Origin: Comamonadaceae bacterium
GTDB lineage: Bacteria > Pseudomonadota > Gammaproteobacteria > Burkholderiales > Burkholderiaceae_C
Direction of reading: 5' to 3'
Assembly (NCBI GenBank): GCA_027486555.1
Contig: JAIXOX010000049.1
Span: 1 to 33,525, forward strand
Length of the DNA: 33,525 nt
A program made the translations under genes and the position numbers. Of the stretch, positions 14,938-23,615 are shown in pieces. How positions within the stretch are numbered: position 1 is the stretch's first letter; every line of letters starts with the position of its first letter. The notes below the pieces were generated by a model. It saw nothing but the letters and a program-made list of their open reading frames with translations. It ran no database searches and was not told the origin of the DNA.

Positions 14938-15965
14938 TTGAAAGCCTTTTCAAAACTCAAGACCCTTGGGGGCTCCATCCCCGCGCGCAAGCTCACCGCC
15001 TGATCGCCAATGGCCACCAAGCGATGGCCCTCCTGGCTCACGCGTTGACCTATTTGGGCGCTGACCCAATGCGGCCCTACAGCCAAAATCGCGTGGGCAG
15101 TTTCGGGTCCATGCCAAACACCCAACAAGCGCAAACCTGTGATGGGCCAGTGCACGGGGTCAGGCGAATCCTGCACCGCAGCTTGTGGGGCTGCCAAGGC
15201 ACCATCGATCCCCGAAGACGCAAGCGACATGGCGGACCCCGAACCCGACAAAGCGCCATGAAAAAACACGGCCGGTTCCTGGATGGACACTGTGTTGGAC
15301 ACGCTTTGCCCTCGCCATGCTTTTTCCCCGTCTTGGTCTGCTCGCAACCAAACACGCAAGAGCACATCGATCTCGACCCAAGGCGCATGGGCTTGAGGCG
15401 TGATGTGCACACGCTCTAATGTCCAGACGGGCATGCCTTCGCTCAAGGCGGTCCAAGCACGCCCCCAATCGTCAAAGCGCCCCCTCAATCGCAAGGCCAC
15501 GGCCTGACTGGGCAGGGGCGCGGCCACGGCGTCACTCACTGGCTGCAGGGACAACAACACCAAGCGGTGGCGCTCAAAGCTTTGTTGCAAGGCAGGCCAA
15601 AGCTGCGACCGGGACGAAGAGCCCGGCAAATGCGCCAAGCTCTGGGCCAGCGCTTGGGCCGCTTCCCCCTTTGCCAAGCTGGACGCCAAAACCAAGTCAC
15701 GAGGCTGCGCGGCCACCTGGTCGCGCAATTCGCTCAACACGCTCTGGGCTTGCCAGAGTTCTTCCAGAGATTCGAGCTGCCAAAGCCCAAACACCAACAA
15801 CATCGCAAAAAAAGCCGCACAGGCATACACCCAACGCCGATAGATCCGCCGAGCCTGTCTTTGTAGCCAACTGGGGCCCTCGGATCGCCAAAGCTGCCAA
15901 AGTTCTGGCCATGACTGGGACCTGCTGCTTGGCAGTGTGATGGTTCGTTGCGAAATCACCGTCAT
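14934..15965 (-). CDS. PilO-PilP fusion protein (pilus alignment complex)
   Basis: Inner-membrane pilus alignment protein of 343 residues. A short cytoplasmic N-terminus, one membrane segment (about 44-62) and a periplasmic part with coiled-coil-like start resemble PilO. The last 65 residues, including LRLLGVWHGPETAHAILAVG, VSAQIGQRV and LVAIGDQAVSLRAG, resemble the beta domain of PilP that binds the secretin. The linker (about 220-275) is low complexity, rich in Ser, Gly and Ala. Normally PilO and the lipoprotein PilP are separate genes; here one frame covers both, with no lipobox. It overlaps pilN (start) and pilQ (end) by four bases each. The PilO assignment rests on position and topology, the PilP part on sequence pattern. 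Confidence 0.8.
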   Translation of the reverse strand: MTVISQRTITLPSSRSQSWPELWQLWRSEGPSWLQRQARRIYRRWVYACAAFFAMLLVFGLWQLESLEELWQAQSVLSELRDQVAAQPRDLVLASSLAKGEAAQALAQSLAHLPGSSSRSQLWPALQQSFERHRLVLLSLQPVSDAVAAPLPSQAVALRLRGRFDDWGRAWTALSEGMPVWTLERVHITPQAHAPWVEIDVLLRVWLRADQDGEKAWRGQSVSNTVSIQEPAVFFHGALSGSGSAMSLASSGIDGALAAPQAAVQDSPDPVHWPITGLRLLGVWHGPETAHAILAVGPHWVSAQIGQRVSQEGHRLVAIGDQAVSLRAGMEPPRVLSFEKAFK

Positions 15966-16600
15966 GGCGAAGCCTTTTCCGAAGACCCAGAAGGCAAAGC
16001 AGCGCCGGGTTTTTCAGGCCGGGCACGCAGCGCCGGCCAATGGGCGTGCCAGACAAACTCCACCGCTGCCAACCGGTCGGCCTGCGTTTCGCTCGGGTTG
16101 GCGCCACGCCCATCGGCGACAAACTGGGCCCGGTTCAAACTCAAAACCCAAGGCAAGTCTTGCGACAGCCGCTCTCGGGCTTGGTTCATGCTTGTGAGGT
16201 CTTTGGCTCGGCCCTGCAACTCCAAACGATCAGAGGTCAATTGCAAACTCAACAATTGCAAGGCACCCTGGCCTGCCTCTTGTTGCAAGGCGCGGTTCAA
16301 TGCCTCCCAAGCCTTGTGTTGCTCTGCCACCTGTTGCAAGTGCTTCAACTGAAGGTGCCCTTGACCTTGTTGAAGTTTCGATTTTTCGGCCGCTTGATGC
16401 TGCAGTTTTTGTGCGTTGACTTGGGTTTTTATGCGCTGCTGCTCTTGCTGCAAAAACAGTTTGTATTGATCGCTCCAATGCAAGAGCAACAAGGCCACCA
16501 AACTCCCTGTCACGACGCCCGCGGCCAAGGTCCAACGCCGATGGAACCGTCTGCGTTGTCGGTCCAAACCGGGGTAATTGAGCAAATTCAAGGTGACCAT
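15962..16600 (-). CDS. pilN: PilN-type pilus assembly protein
   Basis: Bitopic inner-membrane protein of the pilus alignment complex; its N-terminus normally docks on PilM. It has 212 residues. The N-terminal LNLLNYPGLDRQRRRFHRRW corresponds to the INLLPYRE/R-type PilM-binding motif of PilN. A membrane segment follows (about 25-45), then a Gln/Lys-rich coiled coil (about 50-100) and a ferredoxin-like periplasmic part (LLSLQLTSDRLELQGRA). The ATG at 16600 overlaps the pilM stop (TGATG); in-frame GTG codons at 16603 and 16609 are possible alternatives. The C-terminal tail is rich in Pro, Glu and Ser. Confidence 0.85.
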   Translation of the reverse strand: MVTLNLLNYPGLDRQRRRFHRRWTLAAGVVTGSLVALLLLHWSDQYKLFLQQEQQRIKTQVNAQKLQHQAAEKSKLQQGQGHLQLKHLQQVAEQHKAWEALNRALQQEAGQGALQLLSLQLTSDRLELQGRAKDLTSMNQARERLSQDLPWVLSLNRAQFVADGRGANPSETQADRLAAVEFVWHAHWPALRARPEKPGAALPSGSSEKASP

Positions 16601-17343
16601 CACAACCACACCCTCAATGCCAAACCCGCAGCCACCAGTCGCGCCCCAGCCTCAGATTTCATGGCTTGGTGCAGTCCTGGGTCGGCCATCAAATCCAGCG
16701 GGTTCCCCTGCATCTGTGCCGCCAACTCTTTGACAGACTGCACGCGAAATTGCCAATCTTGTGTAGATTGGGTCAACAAACTGCCCATGCCGCCTTGCAA
16801 AGCGGCAACAGCCCTTTGCGCGGCCAGCACGGCGGGCTCGACACTCTCGATCTGCCACCCGGCAGCACGGGTGCTCTTTTTGTAGTCGTCGATTTGCGAT
16901 TGCGTGCAACCCACCCAATGGACTCGCTGAACGGCTTCGCGGATTCGGGTTTCAGGGTAAAAATCAAAATGGACTTCATCGGCTGGCTTGCCCAGCAATT
17001 GCGAGACCTCCAACTGCACATCGGTGGCGCATTCCTCCATGGCCAAATGGATGGGCAACTCCAACACCCCGGAAACCAACTGCTCACTTGACAGCGCCAT
17101 GGACACACGGTGCTGCTGTCGGCCGCGCAGCGCTCCGGCTTCACGCAAGCACTTGCCCAATTCAAGCCAGACAGACTCATCGTCTGTGAGGGACCATTGA
17201 ATGCTGGTGTGAACACTGACCAACTCAGGCGTGAGCAAGTTCAATCCCACCAAACTCCAAGACGGCCCATGGCTGGCCAAACCCCAAGCCTGCCGTACGG
17301 GTCTAACCGACATCCTCTGCCAAATCCTGGACCAGGCCTGCAT
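16600..17343 (-). CDS. pilM: PilM/HofM-like pilus assembly protein, short form
   Basis: Cytoplasmic actin-like partner of PilN. It has 247 residues; true PilM is about 350, E. coli HofM about 259. VSMALSSEQLVSGVLELPIHL, VSQLLGKPADEVHFDFYP and VHWVGCTQSQIDDYKKSTRAAGWQIESVEP match the middle of PilM, and the end ARLVAAGLALRVW matches the C-terminal GLALR motif. The segment in between, which in PilM carries the ATP phosphate-binding loops, is missing, and the N-terminal GIDIS-type loop is not recognisable. ATP binding is therefore doubtful. ATG 17343 has AGAGG six bases upstream. First gene of pilM-N-OP-Q-aroK; divergent from mrcA, the same arrangement as hofMNOPQ/mrcA in E. coli. Confidence 0.85.
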   Translation of the reverse strand: MQAWSRIWQRMSVRPVRQAWGLASHGPSWSLVGLNLLTPELVSVHTSIQWSLTDDESVWLELGKCLREAGALRGRQQHRVSMALSSEQLVSGVLELPIHLAMEECATDVQLEVSQLLGKPADEVHFDFYPETRIREAVQRVHWVGCTQSQIDDYKKSTRAAGWQIESVEPAVLAAQRAVAALQGGMGSLLTQSTQDWQFRVQSVKELAAQMQGNPLDLMADPGLHQAMKSEAGARLVAAGLALRVWL

Positions 17344-17427
17344 GAATATCCTCTGCTCAAAGCCTCAAAAGTTGCGCCAATGCAGCTTTTGTAACATGAA
17401 TCACGAGTTAAAACTCATTTATTTAAA

Positions 17428-17456
17428 ATTAAAGTATGCATAAATAAACCACTCAA
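17428..17456 (-). promoter_or_regulatory. Sigma70-type promoter for the pilM operon
   Basis: On the minus strand, -35 TTGAGT (17451-17456), a spacer of exactly 17 bases and -10 TTTAAT (17428-17433). The AT-rich stretch from 17395 to 17455 stands out from the GC-rich surroundings. The arms GAGTT and AACTC (17405-17416) form a small inverted repeat downstream, which could be a regulator site. The leader to pilM would be about 80 bases. Confidence 0.6.
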
Positions 17457-17480
17457 TCCACGCCACACACCAGAGATTTT

Positions 17481-17486
17481 TATAAT
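17481..17486 (+). promoter_or_regulatory. -10 element (TATAAT) for mrcA
   Basis: A perfect TATAAT lies 43 bases before the mrcA start. No recognisable -35 is found 15-18 bases upstream, so strength or need for an activator cannot be judged. The divergent pilM promoter is about 25 bases away. Confidence 0.45.
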
Positions 17487-17528
17487 GTACACAGTTCAGC
17501 AACCCGCTGGGCAAGCCTCCAATTTTTC

Positions 17529-19919
17529 ATGCCCACCACCGACCCCCACAAGCACACCCCCGCCAAGGCCGTCCCAAGCAAAGGCCCCAGGAGCTTGGGT
17601 GCCTGGTTCGTCCAATTGGCCATTTGGGTTGTCGGCCTGGCCGCAGCCGCTTTGTTTTCCTTATTGATGGTCGTGGGAGTCGCCATGGTGGTGGCCTTCC
17701 CGAATTTGCCGGACGTCTCCGATCTGGCCGATTACAAACCCAAACTGCCCCTTCGCGTATTGACCGCTGATGGTCAACTCATTGGCGAATTCGGTGAAGA
17801 GCGCCGCAACCTGACCCCCATCAAGGACATTCCCCGCGTCATGAAGAACGCCGTGCTGGCCATTGAAGACAGCCGGTTTTATGAGCACGGGGGAGTGGAC
17901 TATCTGGGCATTTTGCGTGCAGGTATCGCCAACATTGGACGCGCCAAAAGCCAGGGTGCATCCACCATCACCATGCAGGTGGCACGCAACGTGTACTTGT
18001 CATCCGAGAAAACCTTTACCCGCAAAATTTACGAGATTTTGTTGACCTACAAACTGGAACACCTGCTGAGCAAAGACCAAATCCTTGAGATTTACATGAA
18101 CCAGATTTTCCTGGGCCATCGTGCCTATGGTTTTGCGTCTGCCAGCGAAACTTATTTTGGAAAGCCCCTCAAGGAAATCACCATCGCCGAAGCTGCCATG
18201 CTGGCGGGCTTGCCCAAAGCGCCCTCTGCACTCAACCCGATCAACAACCCTAAACGCGCTCGCTCACGACAGCTCTACATCATTGAGCGCATGGAAGAAA
18301 ACGGCTTCATCACGGCTTCTCAAGCCATGCAAGCCAAAGCCGAGCCCCTGAAATTGCGATCATCGGGCGACAAGAAAATTTTGCATGCTGAGCATGTGGC
18401 TGAAACCGTGCGCCAAATGGTTTTTGCCCAATACGGGCAGGACACTTATACCCGAGGCTTGAACGTTTACACCACCATCCAATCGGGTGAGCAAATGGCC
18501 GCTTACAAGGCCCTGCGCCAAGGCCTTATGGACTTTGAGCGACGTCAGATCTATCGGGGTCCGGAAAAATTCATCGTCTTGTCCAGCGACCCCAAAAAGG
18601 CCGAGGAGGCCATTGACGATGTTTTGGACGACCATCCGGACAATGGTGACGTCATGTCTGCTGTGGTGCTGCAGGCGTCGGCGAAAAAGGTGGTGGTCAT
18701 CCGGCAAAACGGTGAACAGATCACCATCACGGGTGAGGGGCTCAAACCCGTTCAATCGGGCTTGGCAGAGAACGCCACACTGGCCAAACAAATCCGACCA
18801 GGTGCAGTCATTCGCATTGTACAAATGGCCAAAGGGGGCTGGGAAATCACGCAACTGCCTGAAGTCGAAGGCGCATTCGTGGCCATGACCCCACAAAATG
18901 GCTCCATTCGGGCGCTGGTTGGTGGCTTTGACTTCACCAAAAACAAATTCAACCACGTCACCCAAGCTTGGCGTCAACCGGGCTCCAGTTTCAAACCCTT
19001 CATTTACTCTGCGTCCCTTGAAAAGGGGTTCACGCCTGCCACCATCGTCAACGATGCGCCTCTGTTTTTTGATGGCGGTGTGACCGGTGGTCAACCCTGG
19101 GAGCCCAAAAACTACGACGGCACCTTTGACGGCCCCATGAGCTTGCGCCGTGGCTTGGCCAAGTCGAAAAACATGGTTTCCATCCGCGTGCTGCAGTCAG
19201 TGGGTGCGCGCAACGCGCAAGACTGGATCAGCCGTTTTGGCTTTGACGCCGAAAAGCACCCCCCTTACCTCACCATGGCACTGGGTGCCGGCTCGGTCAC
19301 GGTGATGCAAATGGCCACGGGTTACTCTGTTTTTGCCAACGGCGGCTACCGCGTTCAACCCCACCTGATCACCCGCATCACCGATTACAAAGACCGAATT
19401 TTGGTAGACAGTCCGCCGCATGCCATCACGCCTGAAACGCCCCACGCCATTTCATCGCGCAACGCTTATGTGATGACCAGTTTGCTGCAAGAAGTCACCC
19501 GTTCAGGAACGGCAGCCAAAGCGCAAGCCATCCTCAATCGCAGCGACATTTACGGCAAAACAGGCACCACCAACGATGCCATGGACGCTTGGTTCGCGGG
19601 CTACCATCCAAAATTGGCAGCCGTGGTGTGGATTGGTTATGACACGCCCAGAAAGCTGGGTGACCGTGAAACGGGCGGTGGTTTGAGCTTGCCGGTCTGG
19701 ATCAATTTCATGGAGACGGCCCTGCGCACTTTGCCTCAAGCTGAACCCTTGGCTCCAGCGGGCTTGGTGAACATCGGCGGTGAATGGCTTTACGATGAAT
19801 ATGCTCAGGGCGGCGGAGTTGGCTCACTGGGCACCAACACTGAATCGACCCCCAAAACACCTGCGTCCTTGCCACCGGCTGAAGAAAGAAACCGGATTCT
19901 CGACCTCTTCAGAAACTGA
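17529..19919 (+). CDS. mrcA: Penicillin-binding protein 1A (bifunctional transglycosylase/transpeptidase)
   Basis: Class A PBP that polymerises and cross-links peptidoglycan in the periplasm. It has 796 residues, close to the usual 800-850. One N-terminal membrane anchor (about 28-57) is followed by the GT51 glycosyltransferase domain with AIEDSRFYEHGGVD (catalytic Glu 113), GASTITMQVARN and EIYMNQIFLG. An OB-like insert typical of PBP1A follows, then the transpeptidase domain with SSFK (Ser 486, Lys 489), SKN (in LAKSKNMVS) and KTGTT (677-681). All catalytic motifs are intact. Also called ponA. It is divergent from pilM and convergent with cyaY. Confidence 0.97.
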   Translation: MPTTDPHKHTPAKAVPSKGPRSLGAWFVQLAIWVVGLAAAALFSLLMVVGVAMVVAFPNLPDVSDLADYKPKLPLRVLTADGQLIGEFGEERRNLTPIKDIPRVMKNAVLAIEDSRFYEHGGVDYLGILRAGIANIGRAKSQGASTITMQVARNVYLSSEKTFTRKIYEILLTYKLEHLLSKDQILEIYMNQIFLGHRAYGFASASETYFGKPLKEITIAEAAMLAGLPKAPSALNPINNPKRARSRQLYIIERMEENGFITASQAMQAKAEPLKLRSSGDKKILHAEHVAETVRQMVFAQYGQDTYTRGLNVYTTIQSGEQMAAYKALRQGLMDFERRQIYRGPEKFIVLSSDPKKAEEAIDDVLDDHPDNGDVMSAVVLQASAKKVVVIRQNGEQITITGEGLKPVQSGLAENATLAKQIRPGAVIRIVQMAKGGWEITQLPEVEGAFVAMTPQNGSIRALVGGFDFTKNKFNHVTQAWRQPGSSFKPFIYSASLEKGFTPATIVNDAPLFFDGGVTGGQPWEPKNYDGTFDGPMSLRRGLAKSKNMVSIRVLQSVGARNAQDWISRFGFDAEKHPPYLTMALGAGSVTVMQMATGYSVFANGGYRVQPHLITRITDYKDRILVDSPPHAITPETPHAISSRNAYVMTSLLQEVTRSGTAAKAQAILNRSDIYGKTGTTNDAMDAWFAGYHPKLAAVVWIGYDTPRKLGDRETGGGLSLPVWINFMETALRTLPQAEPLAPAGLVNIGGEWLYDEYAQGGGVGSLGTNTESTPKTPASLPPAEERNRILDLFRN

Positions 19920-19923
19920 CCTG

Positions 19924-19958
19924 AGGCCACCAAAGCCCATCTGGGCCTGAAATGGCCT
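19924..19958. terminator. Nested hairpin between convergent mrcA and cyaY, possible terminator
   Basis: Outer arms AGGCCA (19924-19929) and TGGCCT (19953-19958) enclose inner arms GCCC (19935-19938) and GGGC (19943-19946) with an ATCT loop. There is no T-run, so termination efficiency is doubtful. It starts four bases after the mrcA stop, in the 79-base convergent gap. Confidence 0.35.
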
Positions 19959-19998
19959 GTGAGCGGGCAAGGTCAACGGGCTTGGCGAACACTGACCC

Positions 19999-20328
19999 TC
20001 AAGCACCAAATTTCAAGGACAGCCCAGCTTGCTCACTGGCGTAGCGTGACAAGCTGGCCCAAAACTCACCTTGGCCCTTGGTGTCCATCCACTGAGCGCC
20101 ATCAAATCGGTAATGGAACCCGCCGCATCGGGCAGCGAGCCACACTTCATGCAGCGGCTTTTGCAGGTTGACGACGATCTGGCTGCGGTTAGGAAAAGTG
20201 AGGGTGACCATGCCGCCCACGCGCTGGTTGTCTACATCGGCATCCGTGTCGTCGTTAAGCCGGTCGCAAGTTTGCTCAATGCCACTCAAAAGGCGCTCGG
20301 CTTGGTCCATGAATTCAAGGTCGGTCAT
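19999..20328 (-). CDS. cyaY: Frataxin homologue CyaY
   Basis: Iron-binding protein that modulates iron-sulfur cluster assembly on IscU/IscS. It has 109 residues, the family length. The acidic first helix ([35 protein letters not shown]) is the iron-binding edge; the conserved sheet follows with [28 protein letters not shown] and [22 protein letters not shown]. It is divergent from lptM with only 12 bases between the two start codons, so each promoter must lie inside or overlap the other gene. Confidence 0.96.
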   Translation of the reverse strand: MTDLEFMDQAERLLSGIEQTCDRLNDDTDADVDNQRVGGMVTLTFPNRSQIVVNLQKPLHEVWLAARCGGFHYRFDGAQWMDTKGQGEFWASLSRYASEQAGLSLKFGA

Positions 20329-20340
20329 TACAATCGCAGG

Positions 20341-20595
20341 ATGTTGAAGGTTATGAAGATTTTAGTCATGCTGCATGTCCTTGTTGGTGGTGCGGCTGTG
20401 CTGAGCGCGTGCGGGCAAAAAGGCCCCTTATTCTTGCCCACTGCACCTGAATCGACGGGTCGTGCAAGCTTGCCCCAAACCTTGAACCCTTGGCACAGCC
20501 CTGCACCAAGGCCATCTTCTGGGCAATCATCTGCGCCTTCGCCTGCACCGACCACTGCCCCAGCCACCCCAACAATGGCCCTGCCTGTCCGCTGA
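20341..20595 (+). CDS. lptM: LPS assembly lipoprotein LptM (YifL-type)
   Basis: Small outer-membrane lipoprotein that assists maturation of the LPS translocon LptD in E. coli. It has 84 residues. The signal peptide ends in the lipobox VLSAC with the lipidated Cys followed by GQKGPLFLP, the hallmark of this family. The remainder is a Pro/Ser/Ala/Thr-rich tail. The start is uncertain: ATG 20341 (Cys 24) or ATG 20353 ([10 protein letters not shown], Cys 20). Neither has a well spaced ribosome binding site. lysA begins 57 bases downstream, the usual order, and the two are probably co-transcribed. Confidence 0.85.
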   Translation: MLKVMKILVMLHVLVGGAAVLSACGQKGPLFLPTAPESTGRASLPQTLNPWHSPAPRPSSGQSSAPSPAPTTAPATPTMALPVR

Positions 20596-20652
20596 ATCAG
20601 TTTCTGAGCGGCCACCTCCCCCTCCCTCTTCACACCGCCCCAAGCCTGCGAC

Positions 20653-21936
20653 ATGAACACCTCCACCAACGCCAACTTGCCCGGCCAACCCCACATCGCT
20701 TACCTTGGCGACCAGCTGCATGTGGAGGGCGTGGCGCTGTCCCAACTGGCCCGCGAACATGGCACGCCCTTGTTTGTGTACTCCAAAGCCGCGATGCTCT
20801 CGGCCTTGGCCGCCTACCAGCGCGGCTTTGCCGGCCGCCAGGCACAAATTTGCTACGCCATGAAGGCCAACTCCAGCCTGGCCATCCTGCAGGTGTTTGC
20901 TGAAGCTGGTTGCGGCTTTGACATCGTCTCGGGGGGCGAACTGGCCCGTGTGCTGGCCGCAGGCGGCGACCCGGCCAAGGTGATTTTTTCGGGTGTGGGC
21001 AAAACCCGTCACGAGATGAAGCAAGCCCTGCAAGTGGGCATTGGCTGCTTCAACGTGGAAAGCGAAGCCGAACTCGATGTGTTGAGTGCTGTGGCTGTGA
21101 GTATGGGCAAACATGCCCCGGTGAGCCTGCGCGTCAACCCCAATGTGGACCCCAAAACCCACCCTTACATTTCAACCGGCCTCAAGGGCAACAAATTTGG
21201 CGTTGCCCATGAAGAAGCCCTTCGCGCCTACCGCCATGCGGCCAGCCTGCCGGGCCTGAAGGTGGTGGGCATCGACTGCCACATTGGCTCGCAAATCACA
21301 GACAGCACGCCCTATCTGGACGCCATGGACCGCGTGCTGGACTTGGTGGCCGAGGTCGAGTCAGCGGGCATTCCGATCCACCACATCGACTTTGGTGGCG
21401 GCTTGGGCATCAACTACAACGGCGACACACCGCCGCAAGCAGATGCGCTGTGGGCACAGCTGCTGGCCAAACTCGATGCCCGTGGCTACGGCCAGCGCCA
21501 GCTGATGATCGAGCCTGGCCGATCACTGGTGGGCAACGCGGGCGTGTGCCTGACCGAGGTGCTTTACCTCAAGCCAGGCGAACAAAAGAATTTTTGCATC
21601 GTCGACGCCGCCATGAACGACTTGCCCCGCCCGGCCATGTACCAGGCTTTCCACCAGATCGTGCCCGTGACACCCCGCTCAGGCGATGGTGTGGTGTTCG
21701 ACGTGGTCGGCCCTGTGTGCGAAAGCGGCGACTGGATCGGCCGCGACCGCCAAATGCTGGTACTGGCCGGTGATGTGCTCGCCGTGTTGTCGGCAGGTGC
21801 CTACTGCATGAGCATGGCCAGCAACTACAACACCCGAGGCCGTGCAGCCGAAATTCTGGTGGATGGCACAAAGGCCCACCTGATTCGCCAACGCGAATCC
21901 GCGTTTGATACTTTTGCGCTGGAGCAATTGGTCTGA
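20653..21936 (+). CDS. lysA: Diaminopimelate decarboxylase
   Basis: PLP enzyme catalysing the last step of lysine synthesis, meso-diaminopimelate to L-lysine plus CO2. It has 427 residues. The PLP lysine is in CYAMKANS (Lys 71). Other motifs are GFDIVSGGELARVLAAG, NPNVDPKTHPYISTGLKGNKFG, the phosphate loop DFGGGLGINY, EPGRSLVGNAG and the active-site Cys near 356 in GPVCESGDW. All expected residues are present. It lies downstream of lptM and is followed by a perfect 28-bp palindrome. Confidence 0.97.
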   Translation: MNTSTNANLPGQPHIAYLGDQLHVEGVALSQLAREHGTPLFVYSKAAMLSALAAYQRGFAGRQAQICYAMKANSSLAILQVFAEAGCGFDIVSGGELARVLAAGGDPAKVIFSGVGKTRHEMKQALQVGIGCFNVESEAELDVLSAVAVSMGKHAPVSLRVNPNVDPKTHPYISTGLKGNKFGVAHEEALRAYRHAASLPGLKVVGIDCHIGSQITDSTPYLDAMDRVLDLVAEVESAGIPIHHIDFGGGLGINYNGDTPPQADALWAQLLAKLDARGYGQRQLMIEPGRSLVGNAGVCLTEVLYLKPGEQKNFCIVDAAMNDLPRPAMYQAFHQIVPVTPRSGDGVVFDVVGPVCESGDWIGRDRQMLVLAGDVLAVLSAGAYCMSMASNYNTRGRAAEILVDGTKAHLIRQRESAFDTFALEQLV

Positions 21937-21941
21937 AAAGT

Positions 21942-21969
21942 GCTGTACAGCCGGTACCGGCTGTACAGC
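21942..21969. terminator. Perfect 28-bp palindrome between lysA and msrQ, probable bidirectional terminator
   Basis: GCTGTACAGCCGGT is followed immediately by its exact reverse complement. As RNA it gives a 12-bp stem with a GTAC loop, starting five bases after the lysA stop and ending 14 bases before the msrQ stop. No T-run follows on the plus strand. The convergent position favours a shared terminator, but perfect symmetry also allows a protein-binding site. It does not fit the LexA spacing CTGT-N8-ACAG. Confidence 0.6.
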
Positions 21970-21983
21970 TGCTAAAGAAGCGC

Positions 21984-22583
21984 TCAGGATCGGCGCGCTG
22001 ACCGCAACAAACGCCAGCCCAGCAAAGCCGCCAAGATGCCTGCATAAACCAACACCTCGTCAAAGTCCTGCTTGCCCGCGCGCATCCACCAAAAATGCAA
22101 GACGGCCAACACGGCCACCGCGTATACACCCCGGTGCAGCATTTGCCAGCGCTTGCCGCCCAGCCAACGCACGGCCCGGTTGAACGAGGTGGCGGCCAGC
22201 GCCAGCAAGACCACAAAAGCACTGAAACCCAACCAGATGAAGGGGCGCTTGAAGAGGTCTTGCAGCGTATCGGCCAAGTCAAATCCCATGTCAAACCAGG
22301 CATAGCACAGCAGGTGCAAACTGGCGTAGCCAAACACCAGCAAACCCAGCATGCGTCGAAACCGCAGCAGCTCAGGCCAGCCCAGCAGCACGCGCAAAGG
22401 GCTCACCGCCAGCACCACGCACAGGCTGCGCAGCGTCCAGTCGCCTGTGGCGCGGATCAGGGCTTCTGCGGGGTTGGGGCCGAGCTGGTCCTGCAGGGTT
22501 TGCGTCAGCAACCAGGCCCAAGGCATGCAGCCGAGCACCAAAAGGACCCACCAAGCGGCGGGATGACGCAGCGCCGCCCTCAT
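21984..22583 (-). CDS. msrQ: Haem-binding membrane subunit MsrQ of the periplasmic methionine sulfoxide reductase
   Basis: Inner-membrane b-type cytochrome that passes electrons from the quinone pool or a flavin reductase to MsrP. It has 199 residues (E. coli YedZ about 211), with six predicted membrane helices. Conserved segments are ATGDWTLRSLCVVLAVSPLR, RRMLGLLVFGYASLHLLCY (haem His), and WQMLHRGVYAVAVLAVLHFWW (further His). GAGGG lies nine bases before the ATG. It follows msrP by 36 bases, the standard msrPQ operon. Confidence 0.95.
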   Translation of the reverse strand: MRAALRHPAAWWVLLVLGCMPWAWLLTQTLQDQLGPNPAEALIRATGDWTLRSLCVVLAVSPLRVLLGWPELLRFRRMLGLLVFGYASLHLLCYAWFDMGFDLADTLQDLFKRPFIWLGFSAFVVLLALAATSFNRAVRWLGGKRWQMLHRGVYAVAVLAVLHFWWMRAGKQDFDEVLVYAGILAALLGWRLLRSARRS

Positions 22584-22619
22584 GCTCTCATGCCCTCAAG
22601 ACTTTGACCCGAAGCGGCA

Positions 22620-23615
22620 TCAGAAGAATTTCTTCAGGTCCATGCCAGCGTACAGCTGACCGACCTGTGACTCATAGCCGTTGAACATGAGCGTCTTGCG
22701 TTTTTTGGCGAGCAAGCCGTCTTCGCCGATGCGCCGCTCGGTGGCTTGGCTCCAGCGGGGGTGGTCCACATTCGGGTTCACGTTGGAATAAAAGCCATAC
22801 TCTTGCGGGGCAGATTTCTCCCAGGACGTGACCGTTTGCTTGTCGGTGAAACGGATCTTGACCAAGCTCTTGCCACTCTTGAAACCGTACTTCCAGGGCA
22901 CCACCAAACGCAAGGGCGCACCGTTTTGCTTGGGCATGACCTCGCCGTACATGCCAAAGGCCAACAAGGTCAATGGGTGCATGGCCTCGTCCATGCGCAA
23001 GCCTTCGACATAAGGCCAATCGATCACACTGGAGCGCAGACCCGGCATGGTCTTGGGGTCGGCTTGGGTCACGAACTCCACAAACTTGGCCCCCGGCAAA
23101 GGCTCCACGCGTCGGATCAGATCGGCCAGCGAATAGCCGATCCAGGGAATCACCATGGACCAGCCTTCCACGCAGCGCATGCGGTAAATGCGCTCTTCCA
23201 TGGCTGCCCACTTCATCAGGTCTTCCAGGTTCACGCGCGCGGGCTTCTTGACCAACCCCTCAATCTCCACACTCCAAGGATCGGTGATGAGGGTGTGGGC
23301 GCGCTTGGCCGGATCGGCCTTGTCAGTGCCAAACTCGTAAAAGTTGTTGTAAGTGCTGGCATCCTGATACGGGGTGGGCTTTTCCATGGTGTTGGCACCC
23401 AAGACCCCCGACTTGCCTGCGGCCAGCACCGGCAACTTGCCAGGCCGCGCCATTTGCGCCTGGGCATCGCGCAGCCCCCAACCCGCCAAGGCCAGCCCCG
23501 CTGTGCCCAGGGCCATGTGCCGTACGATCTCGCGTCGCGAATGGTAGACGCGTGATGGCGTGATCTCACTGGGCACAGGATGCTGAAAACCGTTGTTGGA
23601 ATAGGTGATGATCAT
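22620..23615 (-). CDS. msrP: Periplasmic protein-methionine-sulfoxide reductase, molybdopterin subunit MsrP
   Basis: Molybdopterin enzyme that repairs oxidised methionines in periplasmic proteins. It has 331 residues. The twin-arginine signal SRRE at 26-29 with the hydrophobic stretch [13 protein letters not shown] sends the folded protein through Tat. The Mo-ligand Cys 148 lies in [36 protein letters not shown] and the terminal [11 protein letters not shown] are family typical. It is divergent from a receiver-only response regulator gene, with an AT-rich 205-base gap; no clear promoter pair was found in that gap. Confidence 0.97.
   Translation of the reverse strand: MIITYSNNGFQHPVPSEITPSRVYHSRREIVRHMALGTAGLALAGWGLRDAQAQMARPGKLPVLAAGKSGVLGANTMEKPTPYQDASTYNNFYEFGTDKADPAKRAHTLITDPWSVEIEGLVKKPARVNLEDLMKWAAMEERIYRMRCVEGWSMVIPWIGYSLADLIRRVEPLPGAKFVEFVTQADPKTMPGLRSSVIDWPYVEGLRMDEAMHPLTLLAFGMYGEVMPKQNGAPLRLVVPWKYGFKSGKSLVKIRFTDKQTVTSWEKSAPQEYGFYSNVNPNVDHPRWSQATERRIGEDGLLAKKRKTLMFNGYESQVGQLYAGMDLKKFF

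Noticed and set aside
21942..21969. LexA box
   Set aside because: CTGT and ACAG occur, but not with the eight-base spacing a LexA site requires, and the site is between convergent gene ends.
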